From positions 1 through 18,440 of the forward strand of contig JBQTHI010000074.1 of the NCBI GenBank assembly GCA_052390035.1: a DNA stretch of 18,440 nucleotides, given 5' to 3'. The notes beneath the pieces are model-generated. The model worked only from the letters and a program-made list of their open reading frames with translations, ran no database searches and was not told where the DNA came from. Source of the DNA: JBQTHI01 sp052390035 (GTDB lineage: Bacteria; Actinomycetota; Acidimicrobiia; Spongiisociales; ZC4RG35). Shown one piece after another: positions 10,116-17,253 of the stretch; the stretch's first letter is position 1; every line of letters starts with the position of its first letter. Made by a program: the position numbers and the translations under genes.

Positions 10116-11021
10116 ATGACCAAAACCCGCCGCTTGATCACCACCGCTGAAGGCACCTCCGCCGGCGCCTTCAGCCCCACGGAATGGCTCCTATTTCTGG
10201 GACCAGGGCTGATTTGGGGCTCGTCGTTCTTCCTCATCGCCATTGGCCTACGTAGCCTCCCACCGGCGCTGATCACACCCATGCGCCTGGCTTTCGGCCT
10301 GACGGCTCTGTCACTCTTTCCGGCTGCCCGACGACCGATCGAACGCGGCGACTGGCCGCGAGTGGCGTTGCTTGGCGCCGTGTGGATGGCTATTCCGCTG
10401 TCGATGTTCCCCTTCGCCGAGCAACGGGTCTCTTCGGCCCTCACGGGGATGCTCAACGGTGCCAACCCGATCTTCACTGCGGCGGTCACCTGGATGCTCC
10501 TCAAGCGTCCACCCGGACCATTCCAGCGGTGGGGACTGCTGGCAGGCTTCGTCGGGACCGTGTTGATCGCCCTCCCCTCGCTGGGAGAGGGTCGCTCCGA
10601 AGCAATCGGGGTCGGGCTCATTTTCATAGCCTTGTTTTGTTACGCGATAGCGCTCAACGTGGCGGTGCCGCTGCAGCAGAAATATGGCTCCCTCCCGGTC
10701 TTTCGCCGCGCCCAGATGGTCGGGCTGGCCCTCACCGTCCCCGTCGCCATACCGACGCTCGGCGAGGCACGCCTCGAAGGGGGGCCGGTGGCGGCGATCC
10801 TTGTGCTGGGAGTGTTCGGAACCGGGGTCGCCTACATACTCATGGGCCGGCTGGCTGGCCAGGTCGGGGCGACCCGGGCTTCGGTCTCGACCTATCTCAT
10901 CCCGGTGGTCTCGGTCCTGCTCGGGGTGATCTTCCTCGCCGAGGACGTGCACCCCGTGTCGCTTCTCGGCAGCGCCATCGTCCTGGCCGGCGCCTGGCTT
11001 TCGAGCCGCCGGGAGCGGTGA
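10116..11021 (+). CDS. EamA/DMT-family membrane transporter
   Basis: This is a drug/metabolite-transporter superfamily protein of 301 residues with about ten membrane helices in two tandem EamA repeats (about residues 23-152 and 165-296). Family-like features are GLIWGSSFFLIAIGLRSLPP in helix 1, the P-x-x-x-x-x-R-L pattern in TPMRLAFGL, LNGANPIFTAAV, and near the C-terminus YLIPVVSVLLGVIFLAE. Such proteins export or import small metabolites such as amino acids; the substrate cannot be inferred. It is on the opposite strand to the nuo genes and its TGA (11019-11021) directly abuts the nuoG stop. No Shine-Dalgarno sequence precedes the ATG, and no TANNNT box lies at leaderless distance, so it probably has a leader of roughly 50 bases. 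It looks like an insertion into an ancestral nuoG-nuoH junction. Confidence 0.9.
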   Translation: MTKTRRLITTAEGTSAGAFSPTEWLLFLGPGLIWGSSFFLIAIGLRSLPPALITPMRLAFGLTALSLFPAARRPIERGDWPRVALLGAVWMAIPLSMFPFAEQRVSSALTGMLNGANPIFTAAVTWMLLKRPPGPFQRWGLLAGFVGTVLIALPSLGEGRSEAIGVGLIFIALFCYAIALNVAVPLQQKYGSLPVFRRAQMVGLALTVPVAIPTLGEARLEGGPVAAILVLGVFGTGVAYILMGRLAGQVGATRASVSTYLIPVVSVLLGVIFLAEDVHPVSLLGSAIVLAGAWLSSRRER

Positions 11022-13469
11022 TCAGGCTTTCGAGACCGTCACGACTGGGTCGTTACCCAGGGACGCGGTCCCCGGCTGATTGAACGGGACATAGACCACG
11101 CCGTGGCTCAGGGTGTCGTCGAAGCCGACCGGCAACCGCACTGCACCCGTCGCCGTCGCCACCTCGGCAGTATGTCCTTCGAGCAGACCAAGCCGGCGAG
11201 CGTCGTCGGGATGGCAGAAGACCGCCGCTCCCGGCGCCAGGCCGGCCAGGGACCCTCCGTGGCGCAGCGACACCCCGTCGTCGAACATGGTGCGGGCGTA
11301 GTGAAGGACGAGATTGCTGGAGCCGCCCTTGCCGGGAGTGTCGGCCGGCAAATAGACGAGCGGCGGGGGTCCGCCCACCGGCACCAGGACGCCATCTTTT
11401 TCCTCGTCGACCAGGTCCCATGTGACCCCCGCGTAGGCGGGGGCGACGGTGGCCATCTCCTTGGCTATCGCCTCCGGCGAGTCGAGACCGATGGGCTGGC
11501 CCATTCTCTCGGCCAGATCGTCGACCACCGACCAGTCCGGGCGGCTCTGCCCGGGTCCGGGGACTGCCCGATTCACCTTCTGCACGCGCCCTTCGAGGTT
11601 GGTGACGGTCCCCTCCTTCTCGGCGAACCCCTCCGCCGGGAACACGACATCGGCTAGGCGGGATGAATCGGTGAGGAAGAGGTCGATCGCCACCACAAAG
11701 CCAGCCGATTCGATCGCCCGGCGAGCCAGCGAGCCATCAGGGGTGTCGCGCACCGGGTCGGCTCCAGCCAGGATCAGCCCTTCCAATTCACCGCCGATCA
11801 GGCCCTCCAGAATCGAACGGCAGTCTCTGCCGGCAGTCGATGGGAGCTCGCCCCAGGCACCATCGAGATCGGATTGGCCCACGCCCACCCGCCCGGGGAG
11901 AAGGGTGGGGGCTAGACCCATGTCGAGTGCGCCGTATACGTTGCAACGACGGGCCAGAGGCAGCACCTTCCCGCCGAGGGTGCGCACCAGTGCGGCCACG
12001 GCCTCGGCGAGACGAGGGTCTTCGGTGTAGCCGGTCCGCCCGACCAGTGCCACCAGCGGACCCTGGCGCAGAGCCTCCATCAATGCCGGGTGGTCGCCCC
12101 CTTTGACCGCGGTCAAGATGTCGGCGCCGCCGCCCGGCCGGTAGGTCAGCTTGTAGGCCGCCCGGTCGTCGAGTCCGGTGCGGCGAGGATGGACCACCAC
12201 CAACGTTGCGCCTCTTTCCTGAGCGGCATGCCGCACCCTCAGATAGAGGGTGGGATGCTCCTCTTTCAGGTCGGGACCCCAGACCAAGATCGTCTTGGCT
12301 CCATCGAGGTCTGAGATGAGCGCCCGGTCGACGGTTGCCGCCAGAAACTGCGGGTCAAGTCCGTCGTCCATTTGGGCATCGACATTGTTCGTGCCCAAGA
12401 CGACTCGAGCGAACTTGGAGAGGGCGTAGGCGTCTTCGTTGGTGCCGCGGGCGCCTCCCAACACGCCCACCCGGCCCTTGAGTTCGGAAAGTCGACGGGC
12501 GGTTAGATCGAGCGCCTCCGCCCAACTCGACTCCCGGAAGGACCCATCCTCTCCTTGGATGCGCGGCGAGGTGAGGCGATCGTGGGACTGGATGTACTGG
12601 AAGCCGAACCGGCACTTGTCCGAGAGCCATCCCCAGTTGGTCGCTTCGGCGTTGACTCCGAGGAAGCGGAGGACTTCGTTTTGGCTGGCCTGGATCGAGA
12701 TGCGATCACCGGCGGTGCAATGCGGGCAGGTCGACTCCACCGCCACCAGGTCCCAGGGCCGCGCTCGAAACCGGTAGGGCTTGGCGGTGAGGGCGCCGAC
12801 CGGGCAGATCTGGACGGTGTTGCCCGAGAAGTAGGAGCTGAACGGCAGTTCGGGAAAGGCGTTCACCTGGGTGTAGTTCCCGCGGTCGAGAAACTCGATG
12901 AGCGGATCGCCGGACACCTCGTCGGTGAAACGGGTGCAGCGGGCGCAGAGAATGCACCGCTCGCGGTCGAGATACACCAGTTCCGAGATCTTGATCGGCT
13001 TCTCGAAGTGCCGCTTCTCCTCGACGAAGCGCGACTCGCCCGGCCCGTACGCCATGGTGTGGTCCTGCAACGGGCATTCGCCTCCCCGGTCGCAAACGGG
13101 ACAGTCGAGCGGATGGTTGATCAGCAGGAACTCGAGCACGCCCTCCTGAGCCTTCTTTGCCACATCCGATTGGGTGTCGACCACCATTCCCTCGGCCACC
13201 GGGTTGGTGCACGCCGTAATCAGCGCGCGTCCTCGCGGGGTTTCGAGCTCAACCAGACACATCCGGCACATCCCCACCGGCCGCAGCCGCGAGTGCCAGC
13301 AGAACCGGGGTATGTAGGTGCCGTTGTCCTGGGCGGCCTTGATCAGCATCTGCCCTTGGGGAGCTTCAATCTCCCTCCCATCGATCATGAGCTTGACCTT
13401 CTCAGCGCCTATTACCGGGATGATGCCTGACCGGCTGAGCGATGAGCTGATGCGGACGGGTTCGGGCAT
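11022..13469 (-). CDS. nuoG: NADH-quinone oxidoreductase subunit G (iron-sulfur electron-wire subunit)
   Basis: This large peripheral-arm subunit (815 residues) carries electrons from NuoF to NuoI. The N-terminal ferredoxin domain holds the 2Fe-2S ligands C57, C68, C71 and C87. The His-ligated N5 cluster is H119, C123, C126 and C132 (HPLDCPVCDRGGEC). N4 uses C172, C175, C178 and C222. The molybdopterin-oxidoreductase-like domain begins near residue 243, and the C-terminal domain (about 725-815) has the molydopterin-dinucleotide-binding fold. The N7 site appears degenerate: C248 and C251 are kept, but the third position is D255 and the fourth S283, with a cysteine three residues later (C286). 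N7 is off the main electron path, so activity is expected. The start MPEPVR is supported by a TANNNT box nine bases upstream. nuoG is separated from both nuoF and nuoH by other genes, so it is probably transcribed alone. Confidence 0.96.
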   Translation of the reverse strand: MPEPVRISSSLSRSGIIPVIGAEKVKLMIDGREIEAPQGQMLIKAAQDNGTYIPRFCWHSRLRPVGMCRMCLVELETPRGRALITACTNPVAEGMVVDTQSDVAKKAQEGVLEFLLINHPLDCPVCDRGGECPLQDHTMAYGPGESRFVEEKRHFEKPIKISELVYLDRERCILCARCTRFTDEVSGDPLIEFLDRGNYTQVNAFPELPFSSYFSGNTVQICPVGALTAKPYRFRARPWDLVAVESTCPHCTAGDRISIQASQNEVLRFLGVNAEATNWGWLSDKCRFGFQYIQSHDRLTSPRIQGEDGSFRESSWAEALDLTARRLSELKGRVGVLGGARGTNEDAYALSKFARVVLGTNNVDAQMDDGLDPQFLAATVDRALISDLDGAKTILVWGPDLKEEHPTLYLRVRHAAQERGATLVVVHPRRTGLDDRAAYKLTYRPGGGADILTAVKGGDHPALMEALRQGPLVALVGRTGYTEDPRLAEAVAALVRTLGGKVLPLARRCNVYGALDMGLAPTLLPGRVGVGQSDLDGAWGELPSTAGRDCRSILEGLIGGELEGLILAGADPVRDTPDGSLARRAIESAGFVVAIDLFLTDSSRLADVVFPAEGFAEKEGTVTNLEGRVQKVNRAVPGPGQSRPDWSVVDDLAERMGQPIGLDSPEAIAKEMATVAPAYAGVTWDLVDEEKDGVLVPVGGPPPLVYLPADTPGKGGSSNLVLHYARTMFDDGVSLRHGGSLAGLAPGAAVFCHPDDARRLGLLEGHTAEVATATGAVRLPVGFDDTLSHGVVYVPFNQPGTASLGNDPVVTVSKA

Positions 13470-13478
13470 CGGCCCGGC

Positions 13479-13484
13479 AGCTTA
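13479..13484 (-). promoter_or_regulatory. Candidate -10 box for leaderless nuoG
   Basis: On the minus strand TAAGCT ends nine bases before the nuoG ATG, and the intervening bases are GC-rich with no Shine-Dalgarno sequence. The TANNNT form and spacing match other transcription-unit starts in this window. No convincing -35 element is seen. Confidence 0.45.
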
Positions 13485-13511
13485 GGAGGACGCCACGCGG
13501 TGTCAGCCCGG

Positions 13512-13530
13512 CCGCCCCGTCGGGTGGCGG
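13512..13530 (-). terminator. GC hairpin in the VOC-nuoG gap
   Basis: CCGCC (13512-13516) can pair with GGCGG (13526-13530), with a further CC/GG pair inside the loop. No U-tract follows on either strand. Together with the neighbouring hairpin it could end transcription of the VOC gene in the intrinsic, U-less manner proposed for high-GC actinobacteria, or it may only reflect base composition. Confidence 0.25.
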
Positions 13531-13551
13531 TGGAAAGGTCTGGTCGTATTC

Positions 13552-13567
13552 GGCGGCCTAAGCCGCC
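13552..13567 (-). terminator. Perfect 6-bp GC hairpin downstream of the VOC gene
   Basis: GGCGGC (13552-13557) and GCCGCC (13562-13567) form a perfect stem around the tetraloop CTAA. It lies about 30 bases beyond the VOC stop codon on the transcribed strand and before the candidate nuoG promoter, the place expected for a terminator. It lacks a U-tract, so the call is tentative. Confidence 0.4.
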
Positions 13568-13595
13568 CCGTAGGTCTCTTTGCCGTAACCCTCCA

Positions 13596-13970
13596 TCAAA
13601 CGCCGAAGGCGGGAGGCTGGTACCGGGGCTGGTAGAGCATCACCTCTAGCCCGCCCGGGATCCGCAGGTCGACAGTCAACCCGAAGCCGTCGTCGCGGAT
13701 TTCCCGGGTGAACTCGACTCCCTTCTTCCGCAAGGTGGCCACCGTTGCCTCGAGGTTGTCGCAGATCAGCGAAATCTCGTGTTTCTGTTCGGTCGACCAA
13801 CCCGATTCGGGGTCAGAGGTTGGATGAACCCCCAGTTCGCTTGGCCCCGTCTGGAAGATCAGCCAACCATGCCCAGTGTCGATGTAAGGAAAGTCGAGCA
13901 CATCTCTGAAGAAGGCGCGGGCCCTCTCGGCGTCATCGGCGTAGACGAGCGTGTGCATGGCGGTGATCAT
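13596..13970 (-). CDS. VOC/glyoxalase-fold protein
   Basis: This small single-domain protein (124 residues) of the vicinal-oxygen-chelate superfamily has paired beta-alpha-beta-beta-beta modules. Module 1 runs from MHTLVYADDAERARAFFRDV to about residue 50, module 2 from HEISLICDNLEATVATLRKKG to the GLEVMLYQP strand. Candidate metal ligands are H6, H64 and E109, with H49 in LGVHP as another. These enzymes include glyoxalases, dioxygenases and fosfomycin-type resistance proteins; the reaction here cannot be told, and many single-domain members are uncharacterised. The ATG at 13970 is supported by a TACGAT box six bases upstream. It is on the nuo strand but probably separately transcribed. It is divergent from the membrane protein gene, with 81 bases between the start codons. 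Confidence 0.85.
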   Translation of the reverse strand: MITAMHTLVYADDAERARAFFRDVLDFPYIDTGHGWLIFQTGPSELGVHPTSDPESGWSTEQKHEISLICDNLEATVATLRKKGVEFTREIRDDGFGLTVDLRIPGGLEVMLYQPRYQPPAFGV

Positions 13971-13976
13971 GTGCCG

Positions 13977-13982
13977 ATCGTA
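13977..13982 (-). promoter_or_regulatory. Candidate -10 box for leaderless VOC gene
   Basis: On the minus strand TACGAT ends six bases before the ATG at 13970. It is the closest match to the TATAAT/TANNNT consensus in the window, and there is no Shine-Dalgarno sequence. It favours the ATG at 13970 over the in-frame ATG at 13958. Confidence 0.5.
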
Positions 13983-14037
13983 GCTCCGGCGACCTGGGCC
14001 CCACCCCGAACGAGATCATCGGTCTCATGCGCCTCGA

Positions 14038-14043
14038 TAGTGT
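14038..14043 (+). promoter_or_regulatory. Candidate -10 box for leaderless membrane-protein gene
   Basis: TAGTGT ends eight bases before the ATG at 14052, with no Shine-Dalgarno sequence between. It is consistent with a leaderless start in the divergent gap shared with the VOC gene. Confidence 0.42.
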
Positions 14044-14051
14044 CTCCGACC

Positions 14052-15272
14052 ATGAAGAAGCCATCCAGATGGTCGACCACCATTGCCGTTTTGATCCTTG
14101 GCTTGATGGTCGGAGGGATTGTCTACTCCGTCACTGTCGCTTCGGACACGGATGACGGACCGCTCCTCGGCCTGGCTTTCGCTAGCTATGGCGTAGTGGG
14201 GGCACTGATCGTGGCCAAACGGCCCTCCAACCGGGTCGGTTGGCTCTTTGCGGCGATAGGAGTTGTGGCGATGGCCACCGGATGGGCTGAGGCTGCCGTA
14301 CCCGGGGTCGTGGCGGATGTCACCGCCGGTCGCCAGCCATCACCGCTGGCGATGGCGATGCTGATCTATGACAATGGCTTTTGGTATCCGTTCTTCGGCA
14401 TGTTCTTCGTCGTGGTGCCGCTTATCTATCCGACCGGTCACGCCCTTTCGAAACGCTGGGCATGGGTGGGGTGGGTAGGAATGGCCGCCTTGCTGGCAGT
14501 GGGCGGGCTGGGAGTGTTGCAACCAACCTTAGAAGGCCAGTTCTCAAGCTTCAGCAACCCGATCGGCGTCCGCGGCATGCCCCACCCGGAGAATTCGGAA
14601 CTCGGCAATGGCCTGCTCACCCTTGGAGTCATTGCGGGCGTCTTCGCCATGGTCTCGGTCGTGTGGAGATACCGGCGCGCTCACCGAGTCGAGCGCCTCC
14701 AGCTGAAATGGTTGATGTTCTCAGTGATCCTCCTGATCCTCTGGACGATTCTCGGGGAGGTCGTCTGGGTGGATCTGCTCGGGCATTCCGATCCACTTGG
14801 AGGCGTCGGATTCTCGCTGATCCTTATGGCGGTCCCGTTGTCGGCGGGCGTTGCCATCTTGCGCTACCGCCTGTACGAAATCGACCGGATCGTCTCCCGC
14901 ACCGTCACTTACGCGGTCGTGGCCGGTTTGTTGGCTGTGGTCTACGCCGGCGGGGTGTTCGCCCTTACCCGGGTCGTGCCCGCTACCGGTGATCTGGCGG
15001 TGGCCGGCTCGACCCTGGCGGTAGCCGCCCTCTTCAACCCGGTGCGCCGCCGGGTACACATCGCAGTCGATCGCCGCTTCAACAGAACCCGGGTCGACGC
15101 CGATCAACTGGTCGAGGTATTCGCCGGGCGACTTCGTGCCGAATCCGATTTGGGTGGAATCACGGCCGGCCTGGAGGATGTGGTGGCCCGCTCCTTCCAA
15201 CCCTCGCTTGCCACCGTCTGGGTACGGGGACCGACCTATGTTCCCGATAGCAGGGCTGGCGTCCCCGGCTAG
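14052..15272 (+). CDS. Multi-pass membrane protein resembling the sensor part of a histidine kinase, without kinase domain
   Basis: The 406-residue protein has about eight to ten membrane helices. A YPTG element (residues 126-129) followed by a basic, aromatic stretch (SKRWAWVGW) resembles the FPDG-RW motif of actinobacterial membrane sensors. Near residue 271 it has RYRLYEIDRIVSRTVTYAVV, then two helices, then NPVRRRVHIAVDRRFNR and a helical segment to about residue 385. In related sensor kinases this segment leads into a catalytic histidine kinase region; here the protein ends soon after (SLATVWVRG plus a short tail), with no H-box or ATP-binding motifs. It may be a sensor without output domain or a stand-alone membrane protein; the family link is from memory of similar proteins. 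Its stop (TAG 15270-15272) overlaps the convergent nuoF stop by three bases within CTAG. It sits on the opposite strand inside the nuo locus. Confidence 0.75.
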   Translation: MKKPSRWSTTIAVLILGLMVGGIVYSVTVASDTDDGPLLGLAFASYGVVGALIVAKRPSNRVGWLFAAIGVVAMATGWAEAAVPGVVADVTAGRQPSPLAMAMLIYDNGFWYPFFGMFFVVVPLIYPTGHALSKRWAWVGWVGMAALLAVGGLGVLQPTLEGQFSSFSNPIGVRGMPHPENSELGNGLLTLGVIAGVFAMVSVVWRYRRAHRVERLQLKWLMFSVILLILWTILGEVVWVDLLGHSDPLGGVGFSLILMAVPLSAGVAILRYRLYEIDRIVSRTVTYAVVAGLLAVVYAGGVFALTRVVPATGDLAVAGSTLAVAALFNPVRRRVHIAVDRRFNRTRVDADQLVEVFAGRLRAESDLGGITAGLEDVVARSFQPSLATVWVRGPTYVPDSRAGVPG

Positions 15273-16564
15273 GGCAGCGGGCAGCCTCCACCCTCGATGT
15301 GCGCCATGACCTCGTCCTTGAAATATTTGGTGATGGAGATGATCGGGGAAACCGCCGACGGGCCCAACGGACATATGGTGGTCATTTTGGGCGGCCAGGC
15401 CAGGCCGACCGAGATGTTGTCGGACACGTCGAGGAGCAGATCGAAGTCGATCAGCCTTCCTTCCCCGGCTTCGATCCGCCGGAGGATCATTTCGAGCCAG
15501 GTGGTGCCCTCCCGGCAGGGCGTGCACTGCCCGCATGACTCGTGGGAGAAGAACCGCACGACGCGCTCGGCGGCTCGCACCACGCAGGTGGTGTCGTCCA
15601 TCACCACTACGGCTCCCGAGCCGAGCATCGACCCGGCCTTGGCCGTGTCGTCCTTGGTGATGGGGAGGTCCAGATGGTCGGACGGAACGAACCAAGGCGC
15701 CGACGCACCGCCGGGAATCCAGGTCTTCAATCGCCGACCCCCGGGTGTGCCACCTGCTACGTCGTAGATCAACTCCTTCCAAGTGATGCCGTGGGGCAGC
15801 TCGTAGTTGCCCGGCTTGCGCACATGGCCCGACACCGAGAAGAGGAATGTTCCGGTGTCGGCGGCGTGGCCGACGGCCTTGTAGCCGTCAAGGTCGGCCA
15901 TGATGTGGGGCAGGTTTGAGAGCGTCTCGACGTTGTTGACGATGGTGGGCTTGCCGTACAGGCCCACCGCCGCCGGGAAATATGGTGGCTTGAGCCGGGG
16001 CTCGCCCCGTAGACCCTCGAGCGAGTTGATGAGGGCGGTCTCTTCACCGCAGATGTAGGCACCCGCCCCCAGATGCACGGTCACCTCGAGGTCGTAGTCA
16101 GTGCCGAAGATCCCCTTTCCCAAATAGCCACTGGCATAGGCTTCGTCCACCGCCCGCTGCACCCGCCTGGCCGGTTTGGGATATTCGCCCCGGATGTAGA
16201 TGAAGGCCTCGTGCACCTCATTGGCGAGCGCGGTGATGATGATTCCCTCCATCATCTGATGAGGGTCCCGCTCGAGCAACTGGCGGTCTTTGAAGGTGCC
16301 CGGCTCGGACTCGTCTCCGTTGACGACTAGGTAAGAAGGCCGCGCCGGGGCAAGAAAACTCCATTTCAGCCCCGCTGAGAAGGCTGCCCCACCCCGCCCG
16401 AGAAGCCCCGATCCCTTGACCAGTTCGACCAGCTCGTCCCGCGTCATTCCGACGGCTCGCTTCGCCTGGACATAACCACCCGTCGTTTCGTAGCGGTCGA
16501 GCGTGTGGCTATCGGTGGGGTGCTCGGTCATCCGCCTGGTGACGATCAACGGGTGTTCGGTCAC
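15269..16564 (-). CDS. nuoF: NADH-quinone oxidoreductase subunit F (NADH- and FMN-binding)
   Basis: This subunit oxidises NADH, passes hydride to FMN and holds cluster N3, at the tip of the peripheral arm. The 431 residues show the glycine-rich GRGGAAFSAGLKW (57-68), the FMN-site VNGDESEPGTFKDR (81-94), and GAGAYICGEETALINSLEG (167-184) of the nucleotide-binding fold. Cluster N3 ligands are C344, C347 and C350 in ESCGQCTPCREG and C398 in TTICPLG. Between DNIS and the fourth cysteine there are several extra residues (VGLAWPPKM) compared with the usual DNIxGxxxC spacing. The GTG at 16564 overlaps the nuoE stop as GTGA, implying coupled translation. A much longer in-frame start at 16654 would lie wholly inside nuoE and is rejected. 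Its stop overlaps the convergent membrane-protein gene. Confidence 0.97.
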   Translation of the reverse strand: MTEHPLIVTRRMTEHPTDSHTLDRYETTGGYVQAKRAVGMTRDELVELVKGSGLLGRGGAAFSAGLKWSFLAPARPSYLVVNGDESEPGTFKDRQLLERDPHQMMEGIIITALANEVHEAFIYIRGEYPKPARRVQRAVDEAYASGYLGKGIFGTDYDLEVTVHLGAGAYICGEETALINSLEGLRGEPRLKPPYFPAAVGLYGKPTIVNNVETLSNLPHIMADLDGYKAVGHAADTGTFLFSVSGHVRKPGNYELPHGITWKELIYDVAGGTPGGRRLKTWIPGGASAPWFVPSDHLDLPITKDDTAKAGSMLGSGAVVVMDDTTCVVRAAERVVRFFSHESCGQCTPCREGTTWLEMILRRIEAGEGRLIDFDLLLDVSDNISVGLAWPPKMTTICPLGPSAVSPIISITKYFKDEVMAHIEGGGCPLP

Positions 16565-17190
16565 GTCTTCCCGCCCCGGGTGGCAGCAGCGGTGCCGAGG
16601 GGTTCGAAGGCGGGAACCGGGCCGGTGGCCCCCGTCTCCTCCCGGACCGCCCAATCAAAGGACCGCACACCCCCGAAGAGCTCCTGCATCTCGTCGGTGC
16701 CTACCACCTCCGGCCGAGCCGAGCGGAGCCACCTCACCAATTGGCGAGCCTTGGCCGGGGTCACCCCCTCGATCAGCTCATAGTTGACCTGGACAGCCGG
16801 CGCCCCGCCACAGGCACCAAGGCATTCGGCGTGCTCGATCCCGACGAGGCCCTCAGGGTCGGTTTCGCCGCTGGGAACTCCCGCCTCATCCTCGAGGGCC
16901 CCGAGGACGTCGTCGGAGCCGAGCAGCATGCAGCTGATCGAGGTGCAACACGAGATGAGGTAGCGGCCGGGGGGTTGCCGCTTGTACATCGTGTAGAAGG
17001 AGGCGACGGCGAGCACCTGGGCCGGGGTGATTCCGGCCCATTCGGCCACTTCCCCCATACCCTCTTCGGTGAGGCGGCCGTCCACCGCCATCGCCAGGTA
17101 GAGGAGAGGCATCACGGCCGACCGGCGCTGCGGGTAGCGGGCAACGATGGCCCGGGCCTTCGCCTGCGTCTCCTCCGGCCAGCTGCTCAT
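16561..17190 (-). CDS. nuoE: NADH-quinone oxidoreductase subunit E (2Fe-2S, 24 kDa subunit)
   Basis: This thioredoxin-fold 2Fe-2S subunit (cluster N1a) is the partner of NuoF in the NADH dehydrogenase module. In the 209 residues, the helical N-terminal region includes ALLYLAM-type and ASFYTMY segments (about 27-70). The cluster ligands are C82 and C87 in CCTSISCMLLG and C123 and C127 in ECLGACGGAPAVQVN. About 50 residues follow the fold, a low-complexity C-terminal tail longer than in the E. coli subunit. It is the first nuo gene in the window: upstream lie divergent genes rather than nuoD. A TATCCT box nine bases before the ATG and the absence of a Shine-Dalgarno sequence suggest a leaderless mRNA for nuoEF. 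Confidence 0.96.
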   Translation of the reverse strand: MSSWPEETQAKARAIVARYPQRRSAVMPLLYLAMAVDGRLTEEGMGEVAEWAGITPAQVLAVASFYTMYKRQPPGRYLISCCTSISCMLLGSDDVLGALEDEAGVPSGETDPEGLVGIEHAECLGACGGAPAVQVNYELIEGVTPAKARQLVRWLRSARPEVVGTDEMQELFGGVRSFDWAVREETGATGPVPAFEPLGTAAATRGGKT

Positions 17191-17199
17191 CAGCGGGCG

Positions 17200-17205
17200 A
17201 GGATA
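17200..17205 (-). promoter_or_regulatory. Candidate -10 box for leaderless nuoEF
   Basis: On the minus strand TATCCT ends nine bases before the nuoE ATG, and the intervening sequence has no purine-rich ribosome-binding element. The 14-base tandem repeat lies about 15 to 43 bases upstream of this box, where a -35 element or regulator site would be expected. Confidence 0.45.
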
Positions 17206-17220
17206 GGAAGTCGTTGACCG

Positions 17221-17248
17221 GCCCGGGAAATCTTGCCCGGGAAGTCTT
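17221..17248. repeat. Two-copy 14-base tandem repeat between nuoE and the DinB-family gene
   Basis: GCCCGGGAAATCTT (17221-17234) is followed without gap by GCCCGGGAAGTCTT (17235-17248), with one mismatch. Each copy contains the palindrome CCCGGG. The pair fills the middle of the divergent promoter gap and ends six bases before the candidate -10 box of the DinB gene. It could be a pair of binding sites for a regulator acting on either or both genes; this is inference from position. Confidence 0.6.
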
Positions 17249-17253
17249 GGCCT

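Noticed and set aside
12555..13430. Plus-strand open frame opposite nuoG
   Set aside because: No motif, opposite a region with all expected iron-sulfur ligands in the minus-strand frame.
13779..14051. Longer start for the plus-strand membrane protein
   Set aside because: The extension runs antisense through the VOC gene; ATG 14052 begins just before the first membrane helix and has a TANNNT box.
16565..16654. N-terminal extension of NuoF from 16654
   Set aside because: The extra 30 residues lie wholly inside nuoE in another frame, and the GTGA overlap gives a better start.
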